NCBI RefSeq assembly: GCF_040066175.1
Contig: NZ_JBEAAM010000009.1
Location: 62,001 to 126,000, forward strand
Length of the DNA stretch: 64,000 bases
From: Solimonas sp040066175
GTDB taxonomy: Bacteria; Pseudomonadota; Gammaproteobacteria; Nevskiales; Nevskiaceae
Reading direction: 5' to 3'
The notes beneath the pieces were generated by a model, which was given only the letters and a program-made list of their open reading frames with translations, ran no database searches and had not been told where the DNA came from. Shown here piece by piece: positions 18,226 to 25,322 of this stretch (its first letter is position 1; each line of letters opens with the position of its first letter). Position numbers and translations under genes: made by a program.

Positions 18226-18681
18226 TCAAAAGTAGTAGCGCGAGATGGTGTCGGCGATACAGGCCGGCTTGGCGCCGTTCTCGATCTCGACCGTCACGCG
18301 GATGGTCGCCTGCACGCCGCCGTCCTTGGTGCGCTCCGCGGCGATCAGCTCGCCCTTGCCGCGGATGCGGCTGCCGACCTTGACCGGCGCCGGGAAGCGC
18401 ACCTTGTCACAGCCATAGTTCACGCCCATTTTCATCTTCACATCGACGATCTCGGGCAGGAAGCGCGAAGCCAGCGACAAGGTCAGGTAACCGTGCGCGA
18501 TGCAGGCGCCGAAAGGTCCGTCCTTGGCGCGCTGCGGATCGACATGGATCCACTGGTGATCGTCGGTGGCATCGGCGAAGCGGTCGATGCGCTCCTGGGT
18601 GATCGTCAGCCACTGGGTCGTGCCCAGCGGCTGGCCGACGGCGGCGAGAATGGCGTCTGCGGAATCGAATACGGTGGGCAT
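18226..18681 (-). CDS. MaoC-like (R)-specific enoyl-CoA hydratase
   Basis: 151 residues, a single hot-dog fold. The hydratase motif is clear: FADATDDHQWIHVDPQRA, with Asp and His at the positions of the catalytic dyad, followed by GPFGACIAHGYLTLSL. MaoC proteins add water to enoyl-CoA thioesters. Single-domain forms act as dimers. It lies between the SDR and the thiolase on the same strand and supplies the hydration step expected between the acyl-CoA dehydrogenase and the SDR. Confidence 0.9.
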   Translation of the reverse strand: MPTVFDSADAILAAVGQPLGTTQWLTITQERIDRFADATDDHQWIHVDPQRAKDGPFGACIAHGYLTLSLASRFLPEIVDVKMKMGVNYGCDKVRFPAPVKVGSRIRGKGELIAAERTKDGGVQATIRVTVEIENGAKPACIADTISRYYF

Positions 18682-18705
18682 GGCAAGGCAGTCCTATCGG
18701 AAAAT

Positions 18706-18733
18706 CGTCATGCCCGCCTGCGCGGGCATGACG
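18706..18733. repeat. Palindrome CGTCATGCCCGC ... GCGGGCATGACG
   Basis: A nearly perfect inverted repeat of 12-bp arms between the SDR and MaoC genes. It is a short, one-hairpin member of the CGTCAT(T/G)CCCGCG family. Confidence 0.75.
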
Positions 18734-18752
18734 GATTCGGGTTGTGCGGAGG

Positions 18753-19544
18753 TCACGCGCGCTGCGAAGAAGCCGAAATCACTTCGCCGACGAGATACGA
18801 CGCGTAGTCCGAGGCCAGGAACACCATCACGTTGGCGACCTCCCAGGCCTCCGCGCCGCGGCCGAAGGCCTCGCGGCTCGCCAGCTCGTTGAGCAGCGAC
18901 TCCGGCGCGCTCTTGCGCAGGTGCTCGTGGAACACGATCGACGGCGACACGGCGTTGATGCGGATGCCGAACTCCGCCGCCTCCAGCGCCGAGCAGCGCG
19001 TCAGCGCCATCACGCCGGCCTTGGCCGCGGCGTAGTGCGCCTGTTCCTTCTGCGCGCGCCAGCCGAGCACCGAGGCGTTGTTGACGATCGCGCCGCGCCC
19101 GCGCGGCTGCATCTTCCGGAGCATCGCGCGCGTCATGCGGAAGGTGCCGGTCAGCGTCACGTCGAGGACCTTGGTCCACTCCTCGTCGCTCATGTCAACG
19201 ACGCGCCGGCTGCCGCCCAGGCCGGCGTTGTTGATCAGCACGTCGGTGCCGCCGAGCTTGTCCTCGGCCGCATCGATGAGCGCCTGCACGTCGGCCTCGA
19301 CGGCGACGTTGCAGACCTGGCCGAAGACCTGCGCCTGCGGAAAGTCCTGCGCGAGCGTTCTGGCGGCTTCCTCGGTGCGGCGCGGGTGCATGTCCGAGAG
19401 CATCAGCGCGCGGGCGCCTTCCTCGAGGCAGCGCCGTGCGGTTGCAAAGCCGATGCCGCCGCCGGCCGCGGCGGTGATCAGGATGGACTTGCCCTTGAGC
19501 AAGCCGTGGGCGGGCACGTAGGGCGGTGGCGGTACGGTGATCAT
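18753..19544 (-). CDS. Short-chain dehydrogenase/reductase
   Basis: 263 residues. A Rossmann nucleotide site (ILITAAAGGGIGFATARR) has a variant glycine motif with AAAGGGIG in place of TGxxxGIG. DVLINNAGLG, the Ser in NNASVLGW and YAAAKAGV (catalytic Tyr and Lys) complete the SDR active site. The N-terminal MITVPPPPYVPAHGLLKGK is longer than usual and resembles SDRs found in mycobacterial-type steroid clusters. It probably oxidises the 3-hydroxyacyl-CoA made by the adjacent hydratase. It starts 7 bp after the stop of the fused acyl-CoA dehydrogenase gene. Confidence 0.85.
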   Translation of the reverse strand: MITVPPPPYVPAHGLLKGKSILITAAAGGGIGFATARRCLEEGARALMLSDMHPRRTEEAARTLAQDFPQAQVFGQVCNVAVEADVQALIDAAEDKLGGTDVLINNAGLGGSRRVVDMSDEEWTKVLDVTLTGTFRMTRAMLRKMQPRGRGAIVNNASVLGWRAQKEQAHYAAAKAGVMALTRCSALEAAEFGIRINAVSPSIVFHEHLRKSAPESLLNELASREAFGRGAEAWEVANVMVFLASDYASYLVGEVISASSQRA

Positions 19545-19551
19545 GTCGTGT

Positions 19552-21879
19552 TCAGTTCGCGGGTCGCGGCTCGCGCGGCAGGCCCAGCCCGCGCTCGGCG
19601 ATGATGTTGAGCTGGATCTCATTGGTACCGGCGTAGATCGTGTCGGCGCGCGAGAAGAAGAACAGCTGCTGCAGCGGGCGGACCGCCGCGTCGTCGGAGA
19701 TCACGTCGCCGTCGCCACCGAGCACATCCATCGCCAGTTTGCCGAGATCGCGGTGCCAGTTGGACCAGAAGTACTTGTAGATCAGCGCCTCGCGGCCGAG
19801 CTGGGTCTGCTCGCCGGCGAGCATGCGCAGCGCGTTGTAGCGCATCACGCGCAGTCCACACCAGGCCTGGGCGATGCGCGCGCGGATCGACGGGTCGCCG
19901 GACTTGCCGTTGCGCCGGGCCGCGGCGATGACCAGTTCCAGCTCGTGTGCGAAGTGCATCTGCTGGCCCAGCGTGGAGACGCCGCGCTCGGCCTCGAGCA
20001 GGCCCATCGCGACCTTCCAGCCGTCGCCGGGCGCGCCGACGATGTGATCCCGCTCGGCGCGCGCGCCGTCGAAGAACACCTCGTTGAACTCGGCGCCGCC
20101 ACCGAGCTGGCGGATCGGCCGGATCTCGATGCCCGGCTGCTTGAGCGGCAGCAGCAGGAAGGCGAGGCCCTTGTTGCCCCTGCTGCCCGGCTCGCAGCGT
20201 GCCAGCACGAAAATCCAGTCCGACTCGTGCGCCAGCGAGGTCCAGATCTTCTGGCCCTGCACGCGCCACGAGCCGTCGGCCTCCTGCCAGCAGCGCGTCT
20301 GCACGTTGGCCAGATCGGAGCCGGCGCCCGGCTCGGAGTAACCCTGCGCCCAGAATTCGCGGCCGGCGACGATTTCGGGCAGGAAGCGCGCCTTCTGCGC
20401 CTCGCTGCCGTAGCGGATCAGCGCCGGTCCGATCAGGCCTTCGCCGATGTGGCCCATGCGGCCCGGCCCACCGGCGCGCGCGTATTCCTCGTGAAAGATC
20501 ACCTGCTGCGCGATCGACAATCCGCGCCCACCGGCCTGTCGCGGCCAGCCCACGCAGGTCCAGCCGCCGGCAGCGAGTTCGCGCTCCCAGGCCTTGCGCA
20601 GTTCGGGTTCGAACTCCTCGTCGCCCGGCCCGCCCCTGTGCTTGAGAACGGCGAAGCGCCCGCGCAGATGCTCGCGCATCCACGCGGCGACCTCGGCGCG
20701 AAAGCGCTCGTTTTCTCCCTCTCCCCCCGCGCCGCGGGGGGAGAGGGTCGGGGTGAGGGGCGAACTGTCGAGCAGAGCTGCGGCGATTTGCTCGCGCAGC
20801 GCGTCCGACGTCCCCAGCCAGTGGCCGGACGCCTGCGCGCGCTTGAAGTACAGCTGCGGGTCGTATTCCCAGGTGAAGCCGACGCCGCCGTGCAGCTGGA
20901 TCGCCTCCTGCGCGCACCAGAAGAAGGTCTCGTTGGCGAGCGTGCGCGCCATCGCCGATTCCAGCGTCATCGCGGCGACGTCGCCGGACGCGGCCACGGC
21001 CGCCGCGCCGGCCACCGCGGAGCGCAGCGCCTCGACGCGCACCATCATCTCGGCGCAGCGATGCTTGACCGCCTGGAACCCGCCGACCGGGCGCCCGAAC
21101 TGCTTGCGCGTCGCCGTGTACGCGACGGTCAGATCCAGGCACTGCTGCGCGCCACCGAGCTGCTCGGCGGCCAGGTACAGGCGCACGAGCGCTCCGACAC
21201 GCGCGATACCGTCGCCGACACGGCCCGGATCGTCGATGCGCACGGCCGCCGCACCCTGCAGCGTTACATCGGCGAAACGGCGGGTCATGTCCCAGGTACG
21301 CAGCGGCGTCACCGACACGCCGGCCGCCGGACGCGGCACGAGGAAGATCGCCGGCGCGCCATCCTCCAGCGTCGCCGTCACCAGCAACATGTCCGCACTG
21401 GCGCCGTCGATCAGCCGGTGCGCGGTACCATCGAGCCGCCAGCCGTCGCCGGACGGCCGCGCGCGCGCGGCGAACGCGGCCCAGGTCTCCGCGCCGGCGA
21501 TCAGCGGCGCGGCGAGCCGCAGGTCGCCGGCCGCGATCCGCGGCAGATACTGCCTCCGCGCCGTGTCGGTGCCGATCTCGCGCAGGACCGTCGCGGCCAC
21601 GCACACCGTCGAGAAGAATGGCGCGCACAGCAGGCGGCGCCCGGCCTGCTCCTGGATCAGCGCCAGTTCGACCGGCCCCAGTCCAAGCCCGCCCAGCGCC
21701 TCCGGCACGGCGATGCCACACCAGCCCAGCTCGGTGGCGATGCGCTGCCAGACCGTCTCGTCGTAGCCCAGCGCGCTCTCCATCGCCCTGCGCACCGCCG
21801 CGCTGTCGCTGACGTCCGCGAGGAAGCTCTCCGCGGCATCGCGGATCATGGCCTGGTCTTCAGTGAGCGCGAGATTCAT
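19552..21879 (-). CDS. Fused two-domain acyl-CoA dehydrogenase
   Basis: 775 residues. Residues 1-365 are one acyl-CoA dehydrogenase domain (MNLALTEDQAMIRDAAESF start; C-terminal RKQFGRPVGGFQAVKHR and AIQLHGGVGFTWEYDPQLYFKRA). Residues 395-775 are a second (YSEPGAGSDLANVQTR flavin/substrate site, LAERG-type C-terminus YAGTNEIQLNIIAERGLGLPR). In steroid degraders these two types usually form alpha2beta2 enzymes from adjacent genes, while FadE34-type proteins carry both in one chain. Here the linker (about residues 373-388, SSPLTPTLSPRGAGG) is encoded by a dispersed palindrome, suggesting the fusion arose through the repeat. The ATG at 21879 was preferred to ATGs further upstream because of the family start. 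FAD enzyme making 2-enoyl-CoA. Confidence 0.85.
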   Translation of the reverse strand: MNLALTEDQAMIRDAAESFLADVSDSAAVRRAMESALGYDETVWQRIATELGWCGIAVPEALGGLGLGPVELALIQEQAGRRLLCAPFFSTVCVAATVLREIGTDTARRQYLPRIAAGDLRLAAPLIAGAETWAAFAARARPSGDGWRLDGTAHRLIDGASADMLLVTATLEDGAPAIFLVPRPAAGVSVTPLRTWDMTRRFADVTLQGAAAVRIDDPGRVGDGIARVGALVRLYLAAEQLGGAQQCLDLTVAYTATRKQFGRPVGGFQAVKHRCAEMMVRVEALRSAVAGAAAVAASGDVAAMTLESAMARTLANETFFWCAQEAIQLHGGVGFTWEYDPQLYFKRAQASGHWLGTSDALREQIAAALLDSSPLTPTLSPRGAGGEGENERFRAEVAAWMREHLRGRFAVLKHRGGPGDEEFEPELRKAWERELAAGGWTCVGWPRQAGGRGLSIAQQVIFHEEYARAGGPGRMGHIGEGLIGPALIRYGSEAQKARFLPEIVAGREFWAQGYSEPGAGSDLANVQTRCWQEADGSWRVQGQKIWTSLAHESDWIFVLARCEPGSRGNKGLAFLLLPLKQPGIEIRPIRQLGGGAEFNEVFFDGARAERDHIVGAPGDGWKVAMGLLEAERGVSTLGQQMHFAHELELVIAAARRNGKSGDPSIRARIAQAWCGLRVMRYNALRMLAGEQTQLGREALIYKYFWSNWHRDLGKLAMDVLGGDGDVISDDAAVRPLQQLFFFSRADTIYAGTNEIQLNIIAERGLGLPREPRPAN
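20715..20760. repeat. CCCTCTCCCC palindrome inserted in frame in the dehydrogenase gene
   Basis: A perfect 15-bp stem (20717-20731 with 20733-20747) around one central base, followed by a G-rich tail GGGGTGAGGGG. It belongs to the same family as 33413, 45304 and 55935. It translates, in the host frame, as the repeat-derived peptide SPLTPTLSPRGAGG. Confidence 0.85.
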
Positions 21880-21944
21880 AGCCGGCATTATTCCGGCCGC
21901 TCCCGCACGGCTCATCACCCGTTGAGACGACGGGTCGGCGCGGC

Positions 21945-22601
21945 TCAGCTCAACGTCTGGGTCAAGCGCACCAGGTCGGCCTGACTGTGCGCGCCGGTCT
22001 TCGACAGCACGCGCTTGAGATAGGAGCGCACGGTCTCGTAGGAAAGGCCACTCCAGTCCGAGAATTCCTTCAGCGTGAGACCTTCGTTGAGTGCCTGCAC
22101 GAGCTTGGCCTCGCCGGGCGTCAGTCCGTATACGAGTTTAAGGGTCGCGGCCCGCCCGCCCGGCCGGCATTCCGGATCGCACACGGTCAGGATCGCCACC
22201 GCAGCGTTCTGCGCCCCTGGGCGCTGTTCGACGGCGTGCAGGCTCAGCACCAGCGGGAGCCCGTCGCGCTTGGACACGATCATCCGCTCATGCTCGGCAT
22301 GCTCCGGCTGCGCGCTGTCCGTCGCGGCGAGGCGCAGCATCGCACTGCGCACGGCGTCCGCCGCCTGCGGATCCGCGAGCTCCAGCTTGCCGCTCGCCGA
22401 CAACGATAGGCCGTTGCCCTTGTCGAGCATGGCGTGCGCCGCACGGTTGGCATGCAGAACGCTCCCGGCCGCGTCAAGCAGCACGATCGCCTCCTCGACC
22501 AGATCGAGTGCCACGATCAGCGCTGCCTTCTCCGTCCTGAGACGACGCAACGCTTCTTCCGCCAGATAAGTCACGCCAGGTCCCCCTCCGACGCTTTCCA
22601 T
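21945..22601 (-). CDS. PAS-like sensor with LuxR-type HTH (copy 1)
   Basis: 218 residues. Residues 20-150 form a PAS-like domain (LIVALDLVEEAIVLLDAAGSVLHANRAAHAM). The C-terminus is a GerE/LuxR helix-turn-helix (GLTPGEAKLVQALNEGLTLKEFSDWSGLSYETVRSYLKRVLSKTG). The HTH is nearly identical to that of the protein at 24171, so both should bind the same DNA sites. PAS-LuxR regulators such as TeiR of Comamonas control steroid catabolism, which makes a steroid-sensing role attractive but unproven. The ATG at 22601 has a GGAG upstream; a longer start at 22652 is possible. No phosphoacceptor domain is seen. Confidence 0.85.
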   Translation of the reverse strand: MESVGGGPGVTYLAEEALRRLRTEKAALIVALDLVEEAIVLLDAAGSVLHANRAAHAMLDKGNGLSLSASGKLELADPQAADAVRSAMLRLAATDSAQPEHAEHERMIVSKRDGLPLVLSLHAVEQRPGAQNAAVAILTVCDPECRPGGRAATLKLVYGLTPGEAKLVQALNEGLTLKEFSDWSGLSYETVRSYLKRVLSKTGAHSQADLVRLTQTLS

Positions 22602-22694
22602 TGCGCCCCACCACTCCCTATGTGTCGTGGCTTTGGCTCTCGGCCCCGGCATCTGCCAGAGAGCCGCTCACCAACTACAACAACGGTGCTTCGT

Positions 22695-24044
22695 TCAGTC
22701 TCTGTCGGCCTGCCCCACACGCACGCCGTTGCGTCCCGCGTTCTTGACGATGTAGAGGTACTTGTCCGCGCTGTCGTAGGCATCCGACAGCGGCATCCGT
22801 CCGGTCGAGACAACGCCACCGACGCTGATCGTCAGTATCTCCAGCGGCACGTTGTCGTTGACAACGTTCAGCGCGCGCACCTCCTGCGCCAAACCCTGCA
22901 GGCGCAGCAAGGCACTGGCGTGGTCGCAGTCGTACAACAGGATCCCGAACTCCTCGCCGCCGATGCGCGCCACCGCGTCCAGAGGGCGACGACCGAATTG
23001 CGACAGGACTGCGGCCACTACGCACAGGACGTCATCTCCGCGACCATGTCCATAGCGGTCGTTGATCGCCTTGAAGTGGTCGAGATCGGCAATGGCCAGG
23101 CACAGGCTGACGCCCTCGCGCCGCGCCTGCGCGGAGGCGATCTCGTAGAGCTGCTCGAAGGAGCGGCGATTGCGCAGACCGGTCAGCGGATCACGCAGAG
23201 CCTGGAACTGGATCAGGCGACGCGCGACCCAGTTGCGCCGCTGTTGCGATTCGTTGGCCAGCACCGTGATCGCGGCAATGACCAGCAGCACCATCTCGCC
23301 GGTCCACATGCCCATCGTGCGCTCCGGCGCGTCGATCACCGCGCTGGTCGTCAGCACGACCGCCGCGTAACCCGACAGCAGCATGAACGCGATCCCGGAG
23401 CGGAAGGTGCCAAAGGCCACCAGCGCGATCGGGATGCAGGCGACGATCGTGTGATCGAAATGGCAGGCCTGCCCATGGCAGTTGGCGCGCAGCCACTCCA
23501 GCGCCATGACCAGCACCAGGCCGTTGGTGGCCAGCGCGAACTCCGTCGCGCGACTGCTGCTGCACCACCACACGATCGCGGTCGCCACGACGCTGGCCGG
23601 CAGCACGACCATGATCGCGATGTCGCGCATCAGGTCCGCGGCATCCGCCGACAGGTTCAGCACGCGCCCCGCAAGCAGCGCCAGCACGCAGAACAGCAGC
23701 GCGGGCACCACGGCCAGCAGCGTGCGCGTTAGCAGCGACGTGGCGTGCATTTCCCTCAGATAGTCGGGCTCGACTTCGTCCGGGAAGCCGACCAGCGGCC
23801 CTTGCCGCTCGACGATCCGCTCGAGCGCCTCGACCGTCTCGGGCGACAGCGTCGGCCCGCCGTCGGCCGACCGGGCCGCGGCCTTCAGCGTGCGGGCGCG
23901 TCGCAGCCACAGTCCTTCCAGCACGCCGAGGTCCGATCGGTCCGCGCCCGATCCGCGCCCACCCGCCCGATCCTCAGCCCGACCGAGGACTTCCATCCCC
24001 TCCCGCATCGTCGATCCAATGCGGTCACCCATTTGCGTCTTCAC
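22695..24044 (-). CDS. Membrane-bound diguanylate cyclase (GGDEF)
   Basis: 449 residues. An N-terminal soluble segment leads to about six predicted membrane helices (from LLTRTLLAVVPALLFCVLAL to EMVLLVIAAITVLA). A C-terminal GGDEF domain follows (RDPLTGLRNRRSFEQL, ADLDHFKAINDRYGHGRGDDVL, active-site IGGEEFGILLYD). An RxxD inhibitory site (RPLD) lies five residues before GGEEF, so product inhibition by c-di-GMP is expected. A GTG at 24044 with AAGGAG eight bases upstream was preferred to ATGs at 24068 and 24062. The gene lies between two paralogous PAS-LuxR genes, all on the minus strand, and has a palindromic operator-like motif about 75-90 bp upstream. Confidence 0.88.
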   Translation of the reverse strand: MKTQMGDRIGSTMREGMEVLGRAEDRAGGRGSGADRSDLGVLEGLWLRRARTLKAAARSADGGPTLSPETVEALERIVERQGPLVGFPDEVEPDYLREMHATSLLTRTLLAVVPALLFCVLALLAGRVLNLSADAADLMRDIAIMVVLPASVVATAIVWWCSSSRATEFALATNGLVLVMALEWLRANCHGQACHFDHTIVACIPIALVAFGTFRSGIAFMLLSGYAAVVLTTSAVIDAPERTMGMWTGEMVLLVIAAITVLANESQQRRNWVARRLIQFQALRDPLTGLRNRRSFEQLYEIASAQARREGVSLCLAIADLDHFKAINDRYGHGRGDDVLCVVAAVLSQFGRRPLDAVARIGGEEFGILLYDCDHASALLRLQGLAQEVRALNVVNDNVPLEILTISVGGVVSTGRMPLSDAYDSADKYLYIVKNAGRNGVRVGQADRD

Positions 24045-24116
24045 CAGTCCCTCTCCTTGCATGCTCATGCACGCTTATGTGTGCTGGCACATTGCCGCTG
24101 GTTAGTGCGATTTCTC

Positions 24117-24152
24117 TACCCCCAAATGGGGAACTCTCCCCTATCTGGGGGG
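24117..24152 (-). promoter_or_regulatory. Palindromic operator-like pair upstream of the diguanylate cyclase gene
   Basis: TACCCCCAAATGGGGA at 24117-24132 is a near-perfect CCCC/GGGG palindrome. It is followed by a second weaker one, CCCCTATCTGGGG, at 24138-24150. The first matches 15 of 16 bases at 34473-34488 before the kinase operon. The centre lies about 80 bp before the GTG of the cyclase, a usual activator position. The duplicated PAS-LuxR proteins next door are the obvious candidate binders; this is inference. Confidence 0.55.
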
Positions 24153-24170
24153 ACGCCGACGTCCGCCTGA

Positions 24171-24863
24171 TCATGACCCCAGCCCCTGCGTCAGACGCAC
24201 CAGATCGGTCTGGCTGCGCGCGCCAGTCTTGGCTAGCACGCGCTTCACGTACGAGCGCACCGTCTCGTAGGAAAGCCCGCTCCAGTCCGAGAATTCCTTG
24301 AGCGTCAGCCCCTCGTTCAGCGCCTGCACCAGCTTCACCTCACCTGCGGTCAAGCCATAGACCAGCTTCAGCGTCGCGGCGTGATCGCCGGGGCGTGATT
24401 CCGGATCGCAGATGAAGGCGATGGCTACCGCCTGGTTCGGCGGCGGACTCCGCACTTCGATCGCATGTATGGTCACCACCAGCGGCAGGCCGTCGCGCTT
24501 TGAAACGATGGTCCGCTCGACGTCCGGCAGCGTGTCCTGCCCCTTGTGCACCTGCGAAACCAGGCGCGCCAGCGCCGAGCGCATCAGATCCGCGGCACGA
24601 CGGTCCGCGACCTGCAGTCGCCCGCCCGGCGCGAGGGACACTCCGTTCTCCTTGCCGAGCAGCACACTCGCCGCGCGGTTCGCGTGCAGCACGCGCCCGG
24701 TGACGTCGAGTACCGCAATGGCCTCCTCGACCAGGTCCAGTGCCGCAATCAGCGCCGCGTTCTCGGCGCGAATCCGCAGCAAGGGCTCGTCCGATAAGTA
24801 ACCTCCCGCTGCCGGGTCGTATTCCTTCGCCAGAATCTCGTTGAAAAATCCATCGTCGCTCAT
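24171..24863 (-). CDS. PAS-like sensor with LuxR-type HTH (copy 2)
   Basis: 230 residues, paralog of the protein at 21945. It has the same PAS-like domain (LIAALDLVEEAIAVLDVTGRVLHANRAASVL), shared central segment ERTIVSKRDGLPLV and a LuxR HTH (NEGLTLKEFSDWSGLSYETVRSYVKRVLAKTGARSQTDLVRL). The HTH differs from copy 1 at only a few positions, while the N-terminal 30 residues are unrelated. This suggests shared DNA targets with different partners or signals. It lies upstream of the cyclase gene on the same strand. A TeiR-like steroid response is possible. The start at 24863 is the first ATG preceding the sensor domain. Confidence 0.85.
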   Translation of the reverse strand: MSDDGFFNEILAKEYDPAAGGYLSDEPLLRIRAENAALIAALDLVEEAIAVLDVTGRVLHANRAASVLLGKENGVSLAPGGRLQVADRRAADLMRSALARLVSQVHKGQDTLPDVERTIVSKRDGLPLVVTIHAIEVRSPPPNQAVAIAFICDPESRPGDHAATLKLVYGLTAGEVKLVQALNEGLTLKEFSDWSGLSYETVRSYVKRVLAKTGARSQTDLVRLTQGLGS

Positions 24864-25322
24864 GGGCTGACTCCACTCAGTGGCTTCAGAGTCCCCGCCG
24901 CCGGGGTTGCCGTGCGACACCGAAGCGAGCGCTGCCGTCACGCCGGATCGGATGCGATCCTGTGCCTCCGACATCAGCGCGCATCGCTTCAGTGTCCCCT
25001 GCACCCCCCAGGCCGAATCTGTTGCCCGTAGAATCCCTCCGCGGGAGCCCGGACCTTCCGGGCTGAGCTCACCGTACGGGCCCGGCCGGTGGAAGTCCTG
25101 ACGCTGGGCTGGAAAATTCGTGAAAGAATCCTGAATCGCCCAAGTTTCTGTTTGTCGTGGGCTTTTCAGATCTCCAATGACCGTCGACCGATGCCCGTCG
25201 TGTCGAACGGACGCGCAGCGGCATATCGAGACACGCCCATGGGCGCATGGGATTCGGTCCGAAACCTCCTGCGCTGCGCGACCCCGCTCCGTTATGCTGT
25301 CGCACTTGCGCGGGGGAGCGCG
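24864..25322. other. 459-bp intergenic region between divergent regulator and TonB receptor genes
   Basis: No credible gene is seen here. It must hold promoters for the minus-strand regulator and the plus-strand receptor. A perfect 8-bp inverted repeat (AGCCCGGA, CCT, TCCGGGCT) lies at 25046-25064, and a less GC-rich stretch lies at 25110-25185. GGGGGAG just before 25323 is the ribosome site of the receptor gene. Confidence 0.5.

Noticed and set aside
24864..25322. Small open frames in the gap before the TonB receptor
   Set aside because: Pro/Arg/Ser-rich composition, no ribosome sites, no conserved pattern; treated as regulatory space.
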